Assembly: GCA_023391905.1 (NCBI GenBank)
Contig: JAEWAD010000352.1
Span: forward strand, 1 to 7,196
Direction: 5' to 3'
Length of the DNA: 7,196 nucleotides
Source: Pseudomonadota bacterium
GTDB lineage: Bacteria > Pseudomonadota > Alphaproteobacteria > Rhizobiales > Kaistiaceae
Shown here: positions 1-6,556 of the stretch, in pieces
Position numbering within the stretch: position 1 is the stretch's first letter
Layout: every line of letters starts with the position of its first letter
Position numbers and translations under genes: made by a program
The notes under the pieces: model-generated
What the model saw: the letters and a program-made list of their open reading frames with translations, nothing else
Told to the model about the DNA's origin: nothing
Database searches by the model: none

Positions 1-485
1 CGCCGAGACTGACGCCCGCCGCCGTCGACAACGCCTTCCGCGCGGCGCTCAGCCGCGCGCGGCTCAGCATGCTTGCCCGGCAGCGGCAACGCGATGCGCT
101 GATCGCCACGCTCGCCGAAGGGCTTCGCCTCGAGGCCGCCGACGTGAAGGCCTTGCTCGACGATCCCTCCGGCGAGGCGCTGGCCGTGTTGCTGAAGGCG
201 ATCGGGCTGGCCGAGTCGGAAATGCAGCAGGTGCTGCTCCTCGCCAATCCGGTGATGAGCGCCGCGGTCGAGACGTTCTTCCGCCTGTCGGAGCTCTTCG
301 GCGGACTGGAAAAGCCGGCGGCCGACCGGCTCGTCGGTCAATGGCGGGGTGATGAGGCGGCCGAGCCAACGGCCGTGCATCAGCCGCATTTCGCCGACGC
401 GCCCCGCAAGGATCCCCGTCCGGCAGCGGGCGAAACGGCGAACGTCGCCGCCTCGGCGACGCTTCGGAGCAGCCTCGCCGGCTGA
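1..485 (+). CDS. DUF2336 domain-containing protein, C-terminal part
   Basis: The reading frame is open from the left edge (codons begin at base 3) and ends at TGA 483-485. About 160 C-terminal residues are visible; the start lies outside the window. An ATG at 69 is internal, because the frame continues upstream with coherent helical sequence (PRLTPAAVDNAFRAALSRAR). The segment AVLLKAIGLAESEMQQVLLLANP, followed by a VETFFRLSELF-like helix, resembles the C-terminal helices of DUF2336 proteins, which are common in Hyphomicrobiales and have no well-defined function. The last 45 or so residues are Ala/Pro-rich and probably disordered. No membrane segment or signal is seen in this part. The gene converges on the DUF1491 gene, with 56 bases between the two stops. 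Family assignment is from pattern recognition; function is unknown. Confidence 0.72.
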   Translation, partial: PRLTPAAVDNAFRAALSRARLSMLARQRQRDALIATLAEGLRLEAADVKALLDDPSGEALAVLLKAIGLAESEMQQVLLLANPVMSAAVETFFRLSELFGGLEKPAADRLVGQWRGDEAAEPTAVHQPHFADAPRKDPRPAAGETANVAASATLRSSLAG

Positions 486-501
486 CATCCCGATTCAATC
501 G

Positions 502-525
502 GTCTCGCCAACCCGTTGGCGAGAC
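502..525. terminator. Perfect 10-bp hairpin between convergent genes (probable bidirectional terminator)
   Basis: Arms GTCTCGCCAA (502-511) and TTGGCGAGAC (516-525) are exactly complementary around the 4-base loop CCCG. The hairpin lies in the 56-base gap between two convergent stop codons, the expected place for a shared terminator. Neither strand has a T-tract after the stem, so it is not a canonical intrinsic terminator. It may pause polymerase, protect 3' ends or assist Rho. A short dyad, CGATT-C-AATCG, abuts it at 491-501. Confidence 0.6.
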
Positions 526-541
526 ACGCGGATCGTCGAGT

Positions 542-883
542 TCAGTCTGGCGCCAGGTCCAGGAAGGCGCGACCGCCGCGATCCTCGATCTCGACCACCC
601 AGACGTCGGGATCGAAGCGCATTTCGGAAGCGAGGCGCTGCTGCAGCGCCAACCGGTCGATCCCCTCGCCCAGTCGCGAGAACAACCGATCCGTCGGCCT
701 TTCGTCGTCGAAGGCCGTCTGCGGCGCGGGTCCATAGAGATCGACCGGGCCGGCGAGCCGGTCGACGACCACGAAGATAGCGCCGGCCTCTTCCGCGCCG
801 CGCCGCACGACCGCGGCGAACGCGCCCTCGACGAAGGCGCGCCGAACATAGGCCGAGACCCAGATTCCGGAGGTCAGGCGCAT
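542..883 (-). CDS. DUF1491 family protein
   Basis: A 113-residue protein starting at ATG 883-881, with a GGGAG ribosome-binding site at 889-893, five bases upstream. It matches DUF1491 over its full length: the N-terminal LTSGIWVSAYVRR strand-helix, the EEAGAIFVVVDRL strand, the LYGPAPQ...DDERPTDRLF block (residues 49-68) and the C-terminal RFDPDVWVVEIEDR...FLDL block (89-110). These small cytoplasmic proteins are widespread in Alphaproteobacteria and have no established activity that I know of. There is no signal peptide or membrane segment. It is the last gene of the kinase / peptidoglycan-binding operon, beginning 36 bases after the preceding stop, so it is probably co-transcribed. Family call is confident; function unknown. 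Confidence 0.85.
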   Translation of the reverse strand: MRLTSGIWVSAYVRRAFVEGAFAAVVRRGAEEAGAIFVVVDRLAGPVDLYGPAPQTAFDDERPTDRLFSRLGEGIDRLALQQRLASEMRFDPDVWVVEIEDRGGRAFLDLAPD

Positions 884-919
884 GGCCGCTCCCGCATCAT
901 CGACGTTCCCGGTCCGCGC

Positions 920-1726
920 TCACAACGCGCTCATCGCGCCGATCAGCACCAGCTTGGCGACGACGGCGTCACCGGCGGTTCCGGTCATCGGCAGGCCGTT
1001 GTCGAGCTCGAAGCGGCGGATGGCGTTGGCGGTCTTGCCGCCGCCGCGACCATCGACCTCGACCGGACCATAGCCGATCTCGTTCAGGGCGGCCTGCACG
1101 CGCTTGATCTGCGCGCGGGTCTCGGGATCCTCGATCGAGCCGGTCGAGACCGGCTCGGCGACATTGGCGCGCGGCAGGCCCTTGCGGATCTGTCCGAGCA
1201 GACGCTCGCTCGGCTCTCCGGTCGGGATCAGGCCGATCTTCTTCTCGAAGGCGGAAATCGCCGCCCGGGTCTGCGGGCCCATGACGCCATCGACCGTGCC
1301 CGTATAGAGCTTGGCGGCGGCCAGAGCCTGCTGGGTGTTGGCGACGAGGTTGCCCTGCCCCACCGGCTTGGTCGCCACCGCGACCGGCAGCGGCTGCGGC
1401 GTCTGCGGCAGGCGCACGTCGGTCCGGCCCTTCGGCATCGGCTGCGGCAGCGGCGTCGCGTCCGACGCCAGCTCGACGGCCGGCGTCGCATCGGGAGCGC
1501 TCTGGCGGGTCGCGAAGAGCGGGTCGGGGTGGCGCGTGGTCTGCATGAAGGCGGCGTTGGAGACGATCGCCGCCGTGGCGACGGCGATCAGCAGGATGCC
1601 GCCGGACCGGCCGGGGTTCTCGATGATCTTGTCGGCCAGCCAGTTGAGCAGGCTCTCATCCGCCTCGACGCGCTGACGCGCGCGGCTGTTGGCTGGACGC
1701 TTGCGCCTTGCCGGAGCCTCACGCAC
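920..1726 (-). CDS. Membrane-anchored protein with two peptidoglycan-binding domains
   Basis: A 268-residue protein. The start chosen is GTG 1726-1724, preceded by AGGGAG (1734-1739) with 7-base spacing; it overlaps the 3' end of the kinase gene by 8 bases. Residues 1-42 are basic and presumably cytoplasmic. Residues 43-60 (GGILLIAVATAAIVSNAA) form one membrane segment, giving an N-in, C-out topology. A Pro/Ala-rich linker (about 65-122) leads to two PG_binding_1-type repeats: about 125-180 (VDGVMGPQTRAAISAFEKKIGL) and about 205-263 (VDGRGGGKTANAIRRFELDNGL). Both show the family's D-G-x-x-G-x-x-T-x-x-A-I-x-x-F signature. No catalytic domain is visible, so it is likely a periplasmic wall-binding or scaffolding protein and not a hydrolase. 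Its translational overlap with the kinase suggests linked production. Domain calls are solid; the role is inferred. Confidence 0.85.
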   Translation of the reverse strand: MREAPARRKRPANSRARQRVEADESLLNWLADKIIENPGRSGGILLIAVATAAIVSNAAFMQTTRHPDPLFATRQSAPDATPAVELASDATPLPQPMPKGRTDVRLPQTPQPLPVAVATKPVGQGNLVANTQQALAAAKLYTGTVDGVMGPQTRAAISAFEKKIGLIPTGEPSERLLGQIRKGLPRANVAEPVSTGSIEDPETRAQIKRVQAALNEIGYGPVEVDGRGGGKTANAIRRFELDNGLPMTGTAGDAVVAKLVLIGAMSAL

Positions 1727-3461
1727 GCCTGCGCTCCCTTTCCCGAAGGACGGGCTCGCCCGTACCGAGCTCCGTCATACGCGCCCCCCGGAGCGGCAGG
1801 CGCACGGTGGCCGTGGTGCCGCGCCCGGCCTCGCTTTCCAGCGTGAACGTACCGCCCTGCAGCTCGGCCAGGCCGCGAACCACGGAAAGCCCGAGCCCCG
1901 TGCCCTCGTCGCGATCCTGCGCGCCGACCTGGACGAAGGGCGTGCCGATCCTCGGAAGGTCGTTGGCGGCGATGCCGACGCCCGTGTCGCCCACGGCCAG
2001 CACGAGCTGTTCGCCCTCGCGCCGCGCCACGACGGTCACCGTGCCGCCGGTCGCGGTGAACTTCGCCGCGTTCGAGAGCAGGTTGCGCAGGATCTGCCGG
2101 CAGGCACGCCGATCCGCGACGAGCTCGGGCAGGCCGGGCTCGATCTGCCGGACAAGCTTCAGCCCGCGTTCGGCGATCTGCTGCGACATGATCTCGATGG
2201 TGCCGTCGATGACCGAGGCGACCGGGAACGGCGCGGCCGCGACCGAGAAGGTGCCGGCCTCGATCTTGGACATGTCGAGCACGCTGTTGACGACCTGCAG
2301 CAGGTGCTCGCCGGACGAATGGATGAGCCGAATGTAGTCGCGCTGGCGGGCCATCTCGAACTTGCCGAACAGCTCGCGCTCCAGCAATTCGGAGAAGCCG
2401 ATGATCGCGTTGAGCGGCGTGCGCAGCTCATGGCTTACATGCGCGATCATCTGGATCTGCGACTTGCCGGCTTCCGCCGCCGAACTGCGCGCCTCGACGA
2501 TCTCCGACTGACGCTGCCGCGCCTCGGTGACGTCGCGGGTGACCGCGATCACGCTGCGCCCGCCGGTGCCCGCATCCAGCGCCGCGCGGCACCGCATTTC
2601 GACCCAGAGGAAGGTTCCGGCCTCGGACGGGCCGCGCAACCGGAACTCCAGGCAGCGTGCCTCGCCGGTTCGCTCCGTCTCGGAAAGCGTGTGCAGGAAG
2701 GCGGGCCGGTCCGCGACGTGGACGCGGTCGAACAGGCCGTGGCCGACGAGGTCCGCCGGAGCGCAGCCGAGCAGCGCCCGCCCCGAGGGCGACGCATATT
2801 CGACGGCGCCGACGCGGTCGTGGCGTGTGATCAGATCCGTGCCGTTCTCGGCGAGTATGCGATAGCGGGCCTCGCCGTCACGGGCAGCCCCTTCCGCCGT
2901 GCCCTGAACACGGCCGATGCGCATCGCCAGGCCCGCGCCATGCAGCAACCCGGCTGCGACGAGGACCGGGGTGAAGCCGGTCGCCATCGCCGGGAGCCCC
3001 GCCATCGACACAAGGCCGAGCAGGACGACGACCGCCATGACGCCGGCAACCGACGCCAGGATGACGCGGCGCGAACCGGACAAAGCGGCCTCGGCCGGCA
3101 GGAGCGCCAGCAGGAACAGCGCGGGCGACGCCAGCCCGCCCGTCAATGCACCGACCCAGGCGACCAGGCCGGACAGCGCCAGCATCGACAAGAGATGCGC
3201 TGCCTCGTAGCGGCCCGTCCGCGACAGGAACGCGGCGATCGGCAGCGGCAGGGCCAGCAGGGCGAGCGCGAATACGGCGGCGAGCGAGGGCGCACCGGAA
3301 AGGGCCAGCGAAACGGGAAGCAGCAGGAGAACGCCGAGCCCGACGATCAGATGCGCGGCGATGAAGGCGCTGTGGCGCACCGCAGCCAGCGAATCGTCGC
3401 CAACCGAAGCATGCACCAGGCCGTCGATAGTGCGCCGCAAGGGCTCGAAGGAAACCGTCAT
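1719..3461 (-). CDS. PAS domain membrane sensor histidine kinase (PleC/DivJ/PdhS-like)
   Basis: A 580-residue kinase from ATG 3461-3459. An in-frame GTG at 3521 would add 20 residues; neither start has a clear Shine-Dalgarno. The ATG is preferred because recognisable sequence begins just after it (RRTIDGLVHASV). Order: six predicted membrane segments (about 33-54, 61-79, 86-108, 111-127, 133-155, 163-180), a PAS domain (about 191-315), HisKA (about 334-404) with phospho-acceptor His344 in SHELRTPLNAIIGFSELL, and HATPase_c (about 446-557) with N box Asn464 (LLSNAAKFT), G1 box GDTGVGI (491-497) and G2 box GTGLGL (520-525). All motifs needed for autophosphorylation are present. There is no receiver domain and no response-regulator gene nearby. 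The H-box style resembles alphaproteobacterial cell-cycle kinases such as PleC, DivJ and PdhS, but the cognate regulator cannot be named. First gene of an operon with the peptidoglycan-binding and DUF1491 genes. Confidence 0.88.
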   Translation of the reverse strand: MTVSFEPLRRTIDGLVHASVGDDSLAAVRHSAFIAAHLIVGLGVLLLLPVSLALSGAPSLAAVFALALLALPLPIAAFLSRTGRYEAAHLLSMLALSGLVAWVGALTGGLASPALFLLALLPAEAALSGSRRVILASVAGVMAVVVLLGLVSMAGLPAMATGFTPVLVAAGLLHGAGLAMRIGRVQGTAEGAARDGEARYRILAENGTDLITRHDRVGAVEYASPSGRALLGCAPADLVGHGLFDRVHVADRPAFLHTLSETERTGEARCLEFRLRGPSEAGTFLWVEMRCRAALDAGTGGRSVIAVTRDVTEARQRQSEIVEARSSAAEAGKSQIQMIAHVSHELRTPLNAIIGFSELLERELFGKFEMARQRDYIRLIHSSGEHLLQVVNSVLDMSKIEAGTFSVAAAPFPVASVIDGTIEIMSQQIAERGLKLVRQIEPGLPELVADRRACRQILRNLLSNAAKFTATGGTVTVVARREGEQLVLAVGDTGVGIAANDLPRIGTPFVQVGAQDRDEGTGLGLSVVRGLAELQGGTFTLESEAGRGTTATVRLPLRGARMTELGTGEPVLRERERRRA

Positions 3462-3561
3462 ACGCAATACACCGGCGACGCTCGTTCCGACCTTCCGACC
3501 CGCGTGGAAGAACACCCCCACGCCGGTCGTCCGGCAATGCCCGCATCATGGCAGGCGGCGC

Positions 3562-3576
3562 TTAAGGGAACCCTAA
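3562..3576 (-). promoter_or_regulatory. CtrA-like binding site upstream of the kinase operon
   Basis: TTAAGGGAACCCTAA reads TTAA-N7-CTAA, one mismatch from the alphaproteobacterial CtrA consensus TTAA-N7-TTAA. It is AT-rich relative to its surroundings, nearly palindromic, and lies 40 bases upstream of the possible GTG start and 100 upstream of the preferred ATG. That is a suitable position for a promoter element. No convincing -10 was found next to it. The match is by eye and one mismatch weakens it. Confidence 0.35.
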
Positions 3577-3582
3577 GGGGGG

Positions 3583-3598
3583 CGCCTCAGGCGAGGCG
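3583..3598 (-). terminator. GC-rich hairpin downstream of the lyase fusion gene
   Basis: Arms CGCCTC (3583-3588) and GAGGCG (3593-3598) pair perfectly around a 4-base loop. The hairpin lies 57 bases past the stop of the GT-like/lyase gene, in the gap before the kinase operon. It could end transcription of the upstream gene. No T-tract follows on the minus strand (it reads CCCCCC then TTAGGG), so an intrinsic terminator is only a possibility. Confidence 0.3.
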
Positions 3599-3654
3599 GG
3601 CAGCGTGCCGCCCTCCCCTCCGCCGCCGGCATCCGCGCAGCGATTCCGCCGGAT

Positions 3655-6012
3655 CTAGCGCAGAAGCTGCCAGTAGGGCGGCAGGCCGCTGCGCGGCAGG
3701 AAGCGGTCCTCCACCGCGCGATCCAGATCCGGTTCGTCACCCGAATCGCCATATCGCTCGCGATGGGCGACCTGGAGCGGCTGTACCGGCGCGGCGTTCG
3801 CCTCTCGGCGCCAATCCTCGACATGGCGGGTATCATCGAGCACAAAATCGAGCCCGCGCTCGATCCCCTTGCCGCTCGCCGTCCGGTAGCTCCAGAGATC
3901 GTCGCCGACCGCCTCGGCGAGCCGGGCCACGAGGGTCCAGGCGACCAGATTGTAGTGGGAGTAGTGGCGCGGCCGGGTCCGGGCGAGTTCGTGCGGCTGG
4001 GAACCGTCGGCAACGAAATGATGCGGGATGCGCTCGCGGGCGCGGCGCAGCGTCGTCGCGATCTCGCCGCCGTCGCCGAAGAAGCCGGCGATGGCGAGCA
4101 CCTGCACGTCGAAATACGTGCCGTGATTGTTGTGCGCGCTGCAGGCATGGCGGCCCTGCGGGCTCGCATGCAGCCAGTCGAGATAGGCGCGCAGCCAGTT
4201 GCGAAAGGCCTGGCGCTCCGTCTCGTCGAACAGGTCGGCGGCCTCGATGAGACGCACCGCATCGAGCAGCGGCGCGATGCAGGCCAGATCGAGCACGCCC
4301 GACCCCGAATTCTCGTCGTTGTTGTGCCCGCGCGCGATCTGGGCGAAGCGCAGATGGGGCGCCATTCGGGTCGCGGGATCGAGGAACCAGACGCGCACCA
4401 GCTCGGCGGCACGCTCGAGATAGCGCCGTTCGCCGAACGCCGTGCCGGCCAGCGCGAGCGTGATCACGTCGTCGGAGAATAACTGGACGCGATCCCGGTC
4501 GAACTGGTCGGGAGCGAAATCCGGCAGGCCGGCTGCAAAGACATCCTCGCCGTCGCGCTTCCGGTAGGGGCGACCGTCCGGCGCGGAGGGATCGGGCCAC
4601 CAATAGCGGGCGAGGCTCAGATAGTCATGCGGATTGCCGCTCGGCGCGGGGCGAGGCTTGTCGGTCACGGAATAGGGTCCGCGCAGCAACGCGGCGTCGG
4701 CATCGGCCTTCAGCGCGATAGCCAGCGCCGTCCCCGGCTCGTCACCGAGCCGCCGGAGCCGCGCGACCTCATAGAGCGCCGGCGCCTCCGGCCTATAGCG
4801 CCCGGCGATGGCGCGGGCATCGAGGGCGTCCAGCGCCACGACAATCGCATCGGAGCGCGATAGGCTGCGCTGGACGGCGCCGTTGCCGCCGGATTCAAGA
4901 TCCGGCCGTCCCGATTCAAGCCGCCCGACCCAGCCGGCCGTCCCGAACTGGCCGGCCTCCGCCGCCGGCTTCGGCGCCGGCAGATCCCATGCATCGTACG
5001 CCCAGCCGCTCCACGGGCCGGGAACGCCAAGACGCATCAGCATCTCGACCTTGGGCCGCCGGCCATAGGGAAACGCCTCGTCGAAGAACTCCGCCGCATC
5101 GCGACGGAAGACGATCTGCGGCTCGTCGGCCGGCGGGCGCGTGACGTGATCGCGCAGCAGATCCTCGTTGCGAGAGACGCGCAGCATCGGAACGGTGAAG
5201 TATTTGAGATAGGGCCGCGCCGTGATCGCCGCGCGAAGCTCCGACCAGGCCGAGGTGGTCAGGAAGCAGTTGCCGTCAAACGGCAGCACCCACTTGGCCC
5301 GCGAGCGCCCGTCCTTCAGGGCGGCATTGCGGCCGCCATTGTTGTTCATGACGTAGAGGTTCTTCAGCGTCCGGGCATGCACCTCGGCCCGCGCCTTCAG
5401 CGCGTCGGGTAGCTCGGCGAACGCCTCGCTCAGGAAGAAACCTTCCTCCGGAAACCCCTTCGTTTCCCATTCGACCCGGCCATAGTCTTCGAGATCGAAC
5501 GGAATCCGGAAGTAGGACTGGCCACTCCTTTCCAGCAAATCGATCAGCCGGCTTTCCTCGTCGCGGTCGACGATCCGGTTCAGGATCCAGCGCTTCTCGC
5601 AGTCCTCCAGGGCCGGCTCGTGGGCCAGGATCAGGCCGAGGCTGCTGCGCGTCTGGCCCTTGCGGTGCCGGGGTTCCAGATCGTTGCCGAGGATGCGGTA
5701 GAGCACGAAGCTATCTGGCTCGGACGCCATCGGCGAAGCGTGGTAGGCGGCCTCGAGCGCGGCGAAATCGGGCGCCGGAGCAGCCTTGGGCGACGGAGCC
5801 TTGGGCGGCGGAGCCTTCGCAGGCGCGGCGCTTCGCGGCGCGGCAGCCGGCGACGGCGGCTGCGACGGCGGCGCTTCGACTTCCTTGCGCTTCGCCCATC
5901 GCCGCTGCCAGCGCTGGATCTCCCGCTCCACCTTGTGGAGCGGCCTGGCGACCTTCCAGGCCCAACTCGCCTGCAGCGCCTCGATCTCGGCCGCGGTCAA
6001 CTTCTTCGCCAT
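3655..6012 (-). CDS. Fusion protein: putative GT-A-like domain plus alginate lyase family domain
   Basis: A 785-residue protein from ATG 6012, with GGAG at 6018-6021 five bases upstream. Residues 1-45 are basic, with a SWAWKVARPLHKVER motif like those attached to polysaccharide glycosyltransferases; 46-82 are a Pro/Ala/Lys linker. Residues about 100-345 form a domain beginning YRILGNDLEPRH, with NRIVDRDEE (145-153), an Asn-rich NNNGGRNAALKDGR (223-236) and WVLPFDGNCF (241-250). D246-G247-N248 could be a DxD-like nucleotide-sugar/metal site, so a GT-A-like fold is inferred. Residues about 400-720 match the alginate lyase superfamily (PF05426, PL5-like): SGNPHDYLSLARYWWPDP, NNHG (628-631) and DGSQ...ELARTRPRHYSHY. 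N629/H630 and R680/Y687 fit the Asn-His and Arg-x6-Tyr pairs known to be catalytic in Sphingomonas A1-III. No signal peptide or membrane segment is visible, which is odd for a polysaccharide lyase. Substrate unknown; lyase-family call strong, GT call tentative. Confidence 0.85.
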   Translation of the reverse strand: MAKKLTAAEIEALQASWAWKVARPLHKVEREIQRWQRRWAKRKEVEAPPSQPPSPAAAPRSAAPAKAPPPKAPSPKAAPAPDFAALEAAYHASPMASEPDSFVLYRILGNDLEPRHRKGQTRSSLGLILAHEPALEDCEKRWILNRIVDRDEESRLIDLLERSGQSYFRIPFDLEDYGRVEWETKGFPEEGFFLSEAFAELPDALKARAEVHARTLKNLYVMNNNGGRNAALKDGRSRAKWVLPFDGNCFLTTSAWSELRAAITARPYLKYFTVPMLRVSRNEDLLRDHVTRPPADEPQIVFRRDAAEFFDEAFPYGRRPKVEMLMRLGVPGPWSGWAYDAWDLPAPKPAAEAGQFGTAGWVGRLESGRPDLESGGNGAVQRSLSRSDAIVVALDALDARAIAGRYRPEAPALYEVARLRRLGDEPGTALAIALKADADAALLRGPYSVTDKPRPAPSGNPHDYLSLARYWWPDPSAPDGRPYRKRDGEDVFAAGLPDFAPDQFDRDRVQLFSDDVITLALAGTAFGERRYLERAAELVRVWFLDPATRMAPHLRFAQIARGHNNDENSGSGVLDLACIAPLLDAVRLIEAADLFDETERQAFRNWLRAYLDWLHASPQGRHACSAHNNHGTYFDVQVLAIAGFFGDGGEIATTLRRARERIPHHFVADGSQPHELARTRPRHYSHYNLVAWTLVARLAEAVGDDLWSYRTASGKGIERGLDFVLDDTRHVEDWRREANAAPVQPLQVAHRERYGDSGDEPDLDRAVEDRFLPRSGLPPYWQLLR
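5783..5827. repeat. 15-bp tandem repeat encoding the Lys-Ala-Pro linker
   Basis: Two adjacent 15-base units (5783-5797 and 5798-5812, plus strand GCCTTGGGCGRCGGA) differ at one base; a third, degenerate copy follows at 5813-5827. They lie in frame in the lyase fusion gene and encode the 5-residue KAPSP/KAPPP-type repeats of its linker (about residues 62-76). Expected to allow linker-length variation without frameshift. Confidence 0.6.
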
Positions 6013-6017
6013 CGAAA

Positions 6018-6021
6018 CTCC
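6018..6021 (-). promoter_or_regulatory. Ribosome binding site of the lyase fusion gene
   Basis: GGAG on the minus strand, 5 bases from ATG 6012-6010. It fixes the start of the fusion gene and makes a longer form with an upstream signal peptide unlikely. Confidence 0.65.
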
Positions 6022-6053
6022 AATCTGCCCGCCCGCACGCGGATCCGGTCATG

Positions 6054-6082
6054 GTTATCGAGAGCTTGACGCGTTCGGTCAA
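6054..6082 (-). promoter_or_regulatory. Sigma-70-type promoter of the GT-like/lyase gene
   Basis: On the minus strand, TTGACC (6082-6077; 5 of 6 to TTGACA) and GATAAC (6059-6054; 4 of 6 to TATAAT) are separated by exactly 17 bases. The -10 lies 41 bases upstream of the ATG at 6012, leaving a short leader that contains the ribosome-binding site. This is the clearest promoter in the window. It lies in the divergent gap between this gene and the DUF5330 gene. Confidence 0.55.
6066..6082. promoter_or_regulatory. TTGAC-N7-GTCAA inverted repeat (possible operator)
   Basis: Perfect 5-bp half-sites, TTGAC (6066-6070) and GTCAA (6078-6082), flank a 7-base spacer. The right half coincides with the -35 element of the minus-strand promoter, so a dimeric regulator bound here would block or modulate the lyase fusion gene. 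The regulator is not encoded in the window. Short half-sites can occur by chance. Confidence 0.35.
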
Positions 6083-6184
6083 ATGCGACGGCGCGATGCA
6101 ACCTCGCCTTGAACCGGCGCGGCTAGGATCAACCCGACAGCCAAGACAGCGCCGGACACGGCCGAACGCGAGAGGGAGTGGCTC

Positions 6185-6556
6185 ATGTTTCTGATCCGGG
6201 CGGCATTCTGGTTCTCCGTCGTCGTGCTCCTGATCCCGGGCGACCCGAACAGCGGCGCCGAAGCGCCGCGCGTCAGCGCCGTCGACGCGATCGTCGCGGC
6301 GCAGGGCGCCGTCGCGGATCTTGCCGGCCTGTGCGAGCGCCAGCCCGACGTCTGCACCAGCGGCGGCGCAGCGCTGGCCGCCTTCGGCGCCAAGGCGCGC
6401 TACAGCGCGACCCTGCTCTACGGACTCTTCGAAGGCACCGAGGCCGCCCCGCGGCTCCCCGGCGTTCCCGCCGGCGGTACGCTGACGCCGGAGGACATGG
6501 CGCCGCAATGGCACGCGCCCCGCTCGATCGACGCGCTGATCGAGCGCGACGCCTGA
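6185..6556 (+). CDS. DUF5330 domain-containing protein
   Basis: A 123-residue protein from ATG 6185, preceded by AGGGAG (6173-6178) at 6-base spacing. The N-terminus FLIRAAFWFSVVVLLIP (residues 2-18) is a hydrophobic signal anchor or signal peptide, so the rest is probably periplasmic. The region RVSAVDAIVAAQGAVADLAGLCERQPDVC (29-57) followed by AAFGAKARYSATLLYGLF (65-82) matches DUF5330, found in Hyphomicrobiales. Cys50 and Cys57 could form a disulfide after export. The C-terminal 35 residues are Pro-rich and less conserved. Gene order with sufE downstream (50-base gap) is typical of the order; co-transcription is possible. Function unknown. Confidence 0.82.
   Translation: MFLIRAAFWFSVVVLLIPGDPNSGAEAPRVSAVDAIVAAQGAVADLAGLCERQPDVCTSGGAALAAFGAKARYSATLLYGLFEGTEAAPRLPGVPAGGTLTPEDMAPQWHAPRSIDALIERDA

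Noticed and set aside
64..849. A 261-codon minus-strand frame, Arg/Pro/Ser-rich.
   Set aside because: It conflicts with both the DUF2336 and DUF1491 genes, runs through the terminator hairpin, and has the composition of an out-of-frame GC-rich translation.
3596..3613. A second hairpin (GGC.GGCA / TGCC.GCC) in the lyase-kinase gap.
   Set aside because: It has a bulge, only a 4-bp core stem and no T-tract. This is common in GC-rich spacer and not supportable as a terminator.
1689..4250. An 853-codon open frame on the plus strand opposite the kinase and lyase genes.
   Set aside because: It is antisense to well-supported genes, crosses the intergenic gap at 3522-3654, and its translation is low-complexity Arg/Ala/Gly-rich without domain features. 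Long antisense frames are common in high-GC DNA.
3763..4482. A 239-codon plus-strand frame inside the lyase domain.
   Set aside because: It is the mirror of conserved lyase coding sequence on the minus strand, and the predicted protein resembles no family.
4890..4920. Repeated GATTCAAG and scattered GANTC (CcrM-type) sites.
   Set aside because: The repeats encode a local Leu-Glu-Ser-Gly duplication in the lyase fusion linker. GANTC sites show no clear clustering by eye, so no regulatory meaning is claimed.
6109..6129. TTGAAC (6109-6114) and TAGGAT (6124-6129) as a plus-strand promoter for the DUF5330 gene.
   Set aside because: The spacer is only 9 bases, far too short for a sigma-70 promoter.
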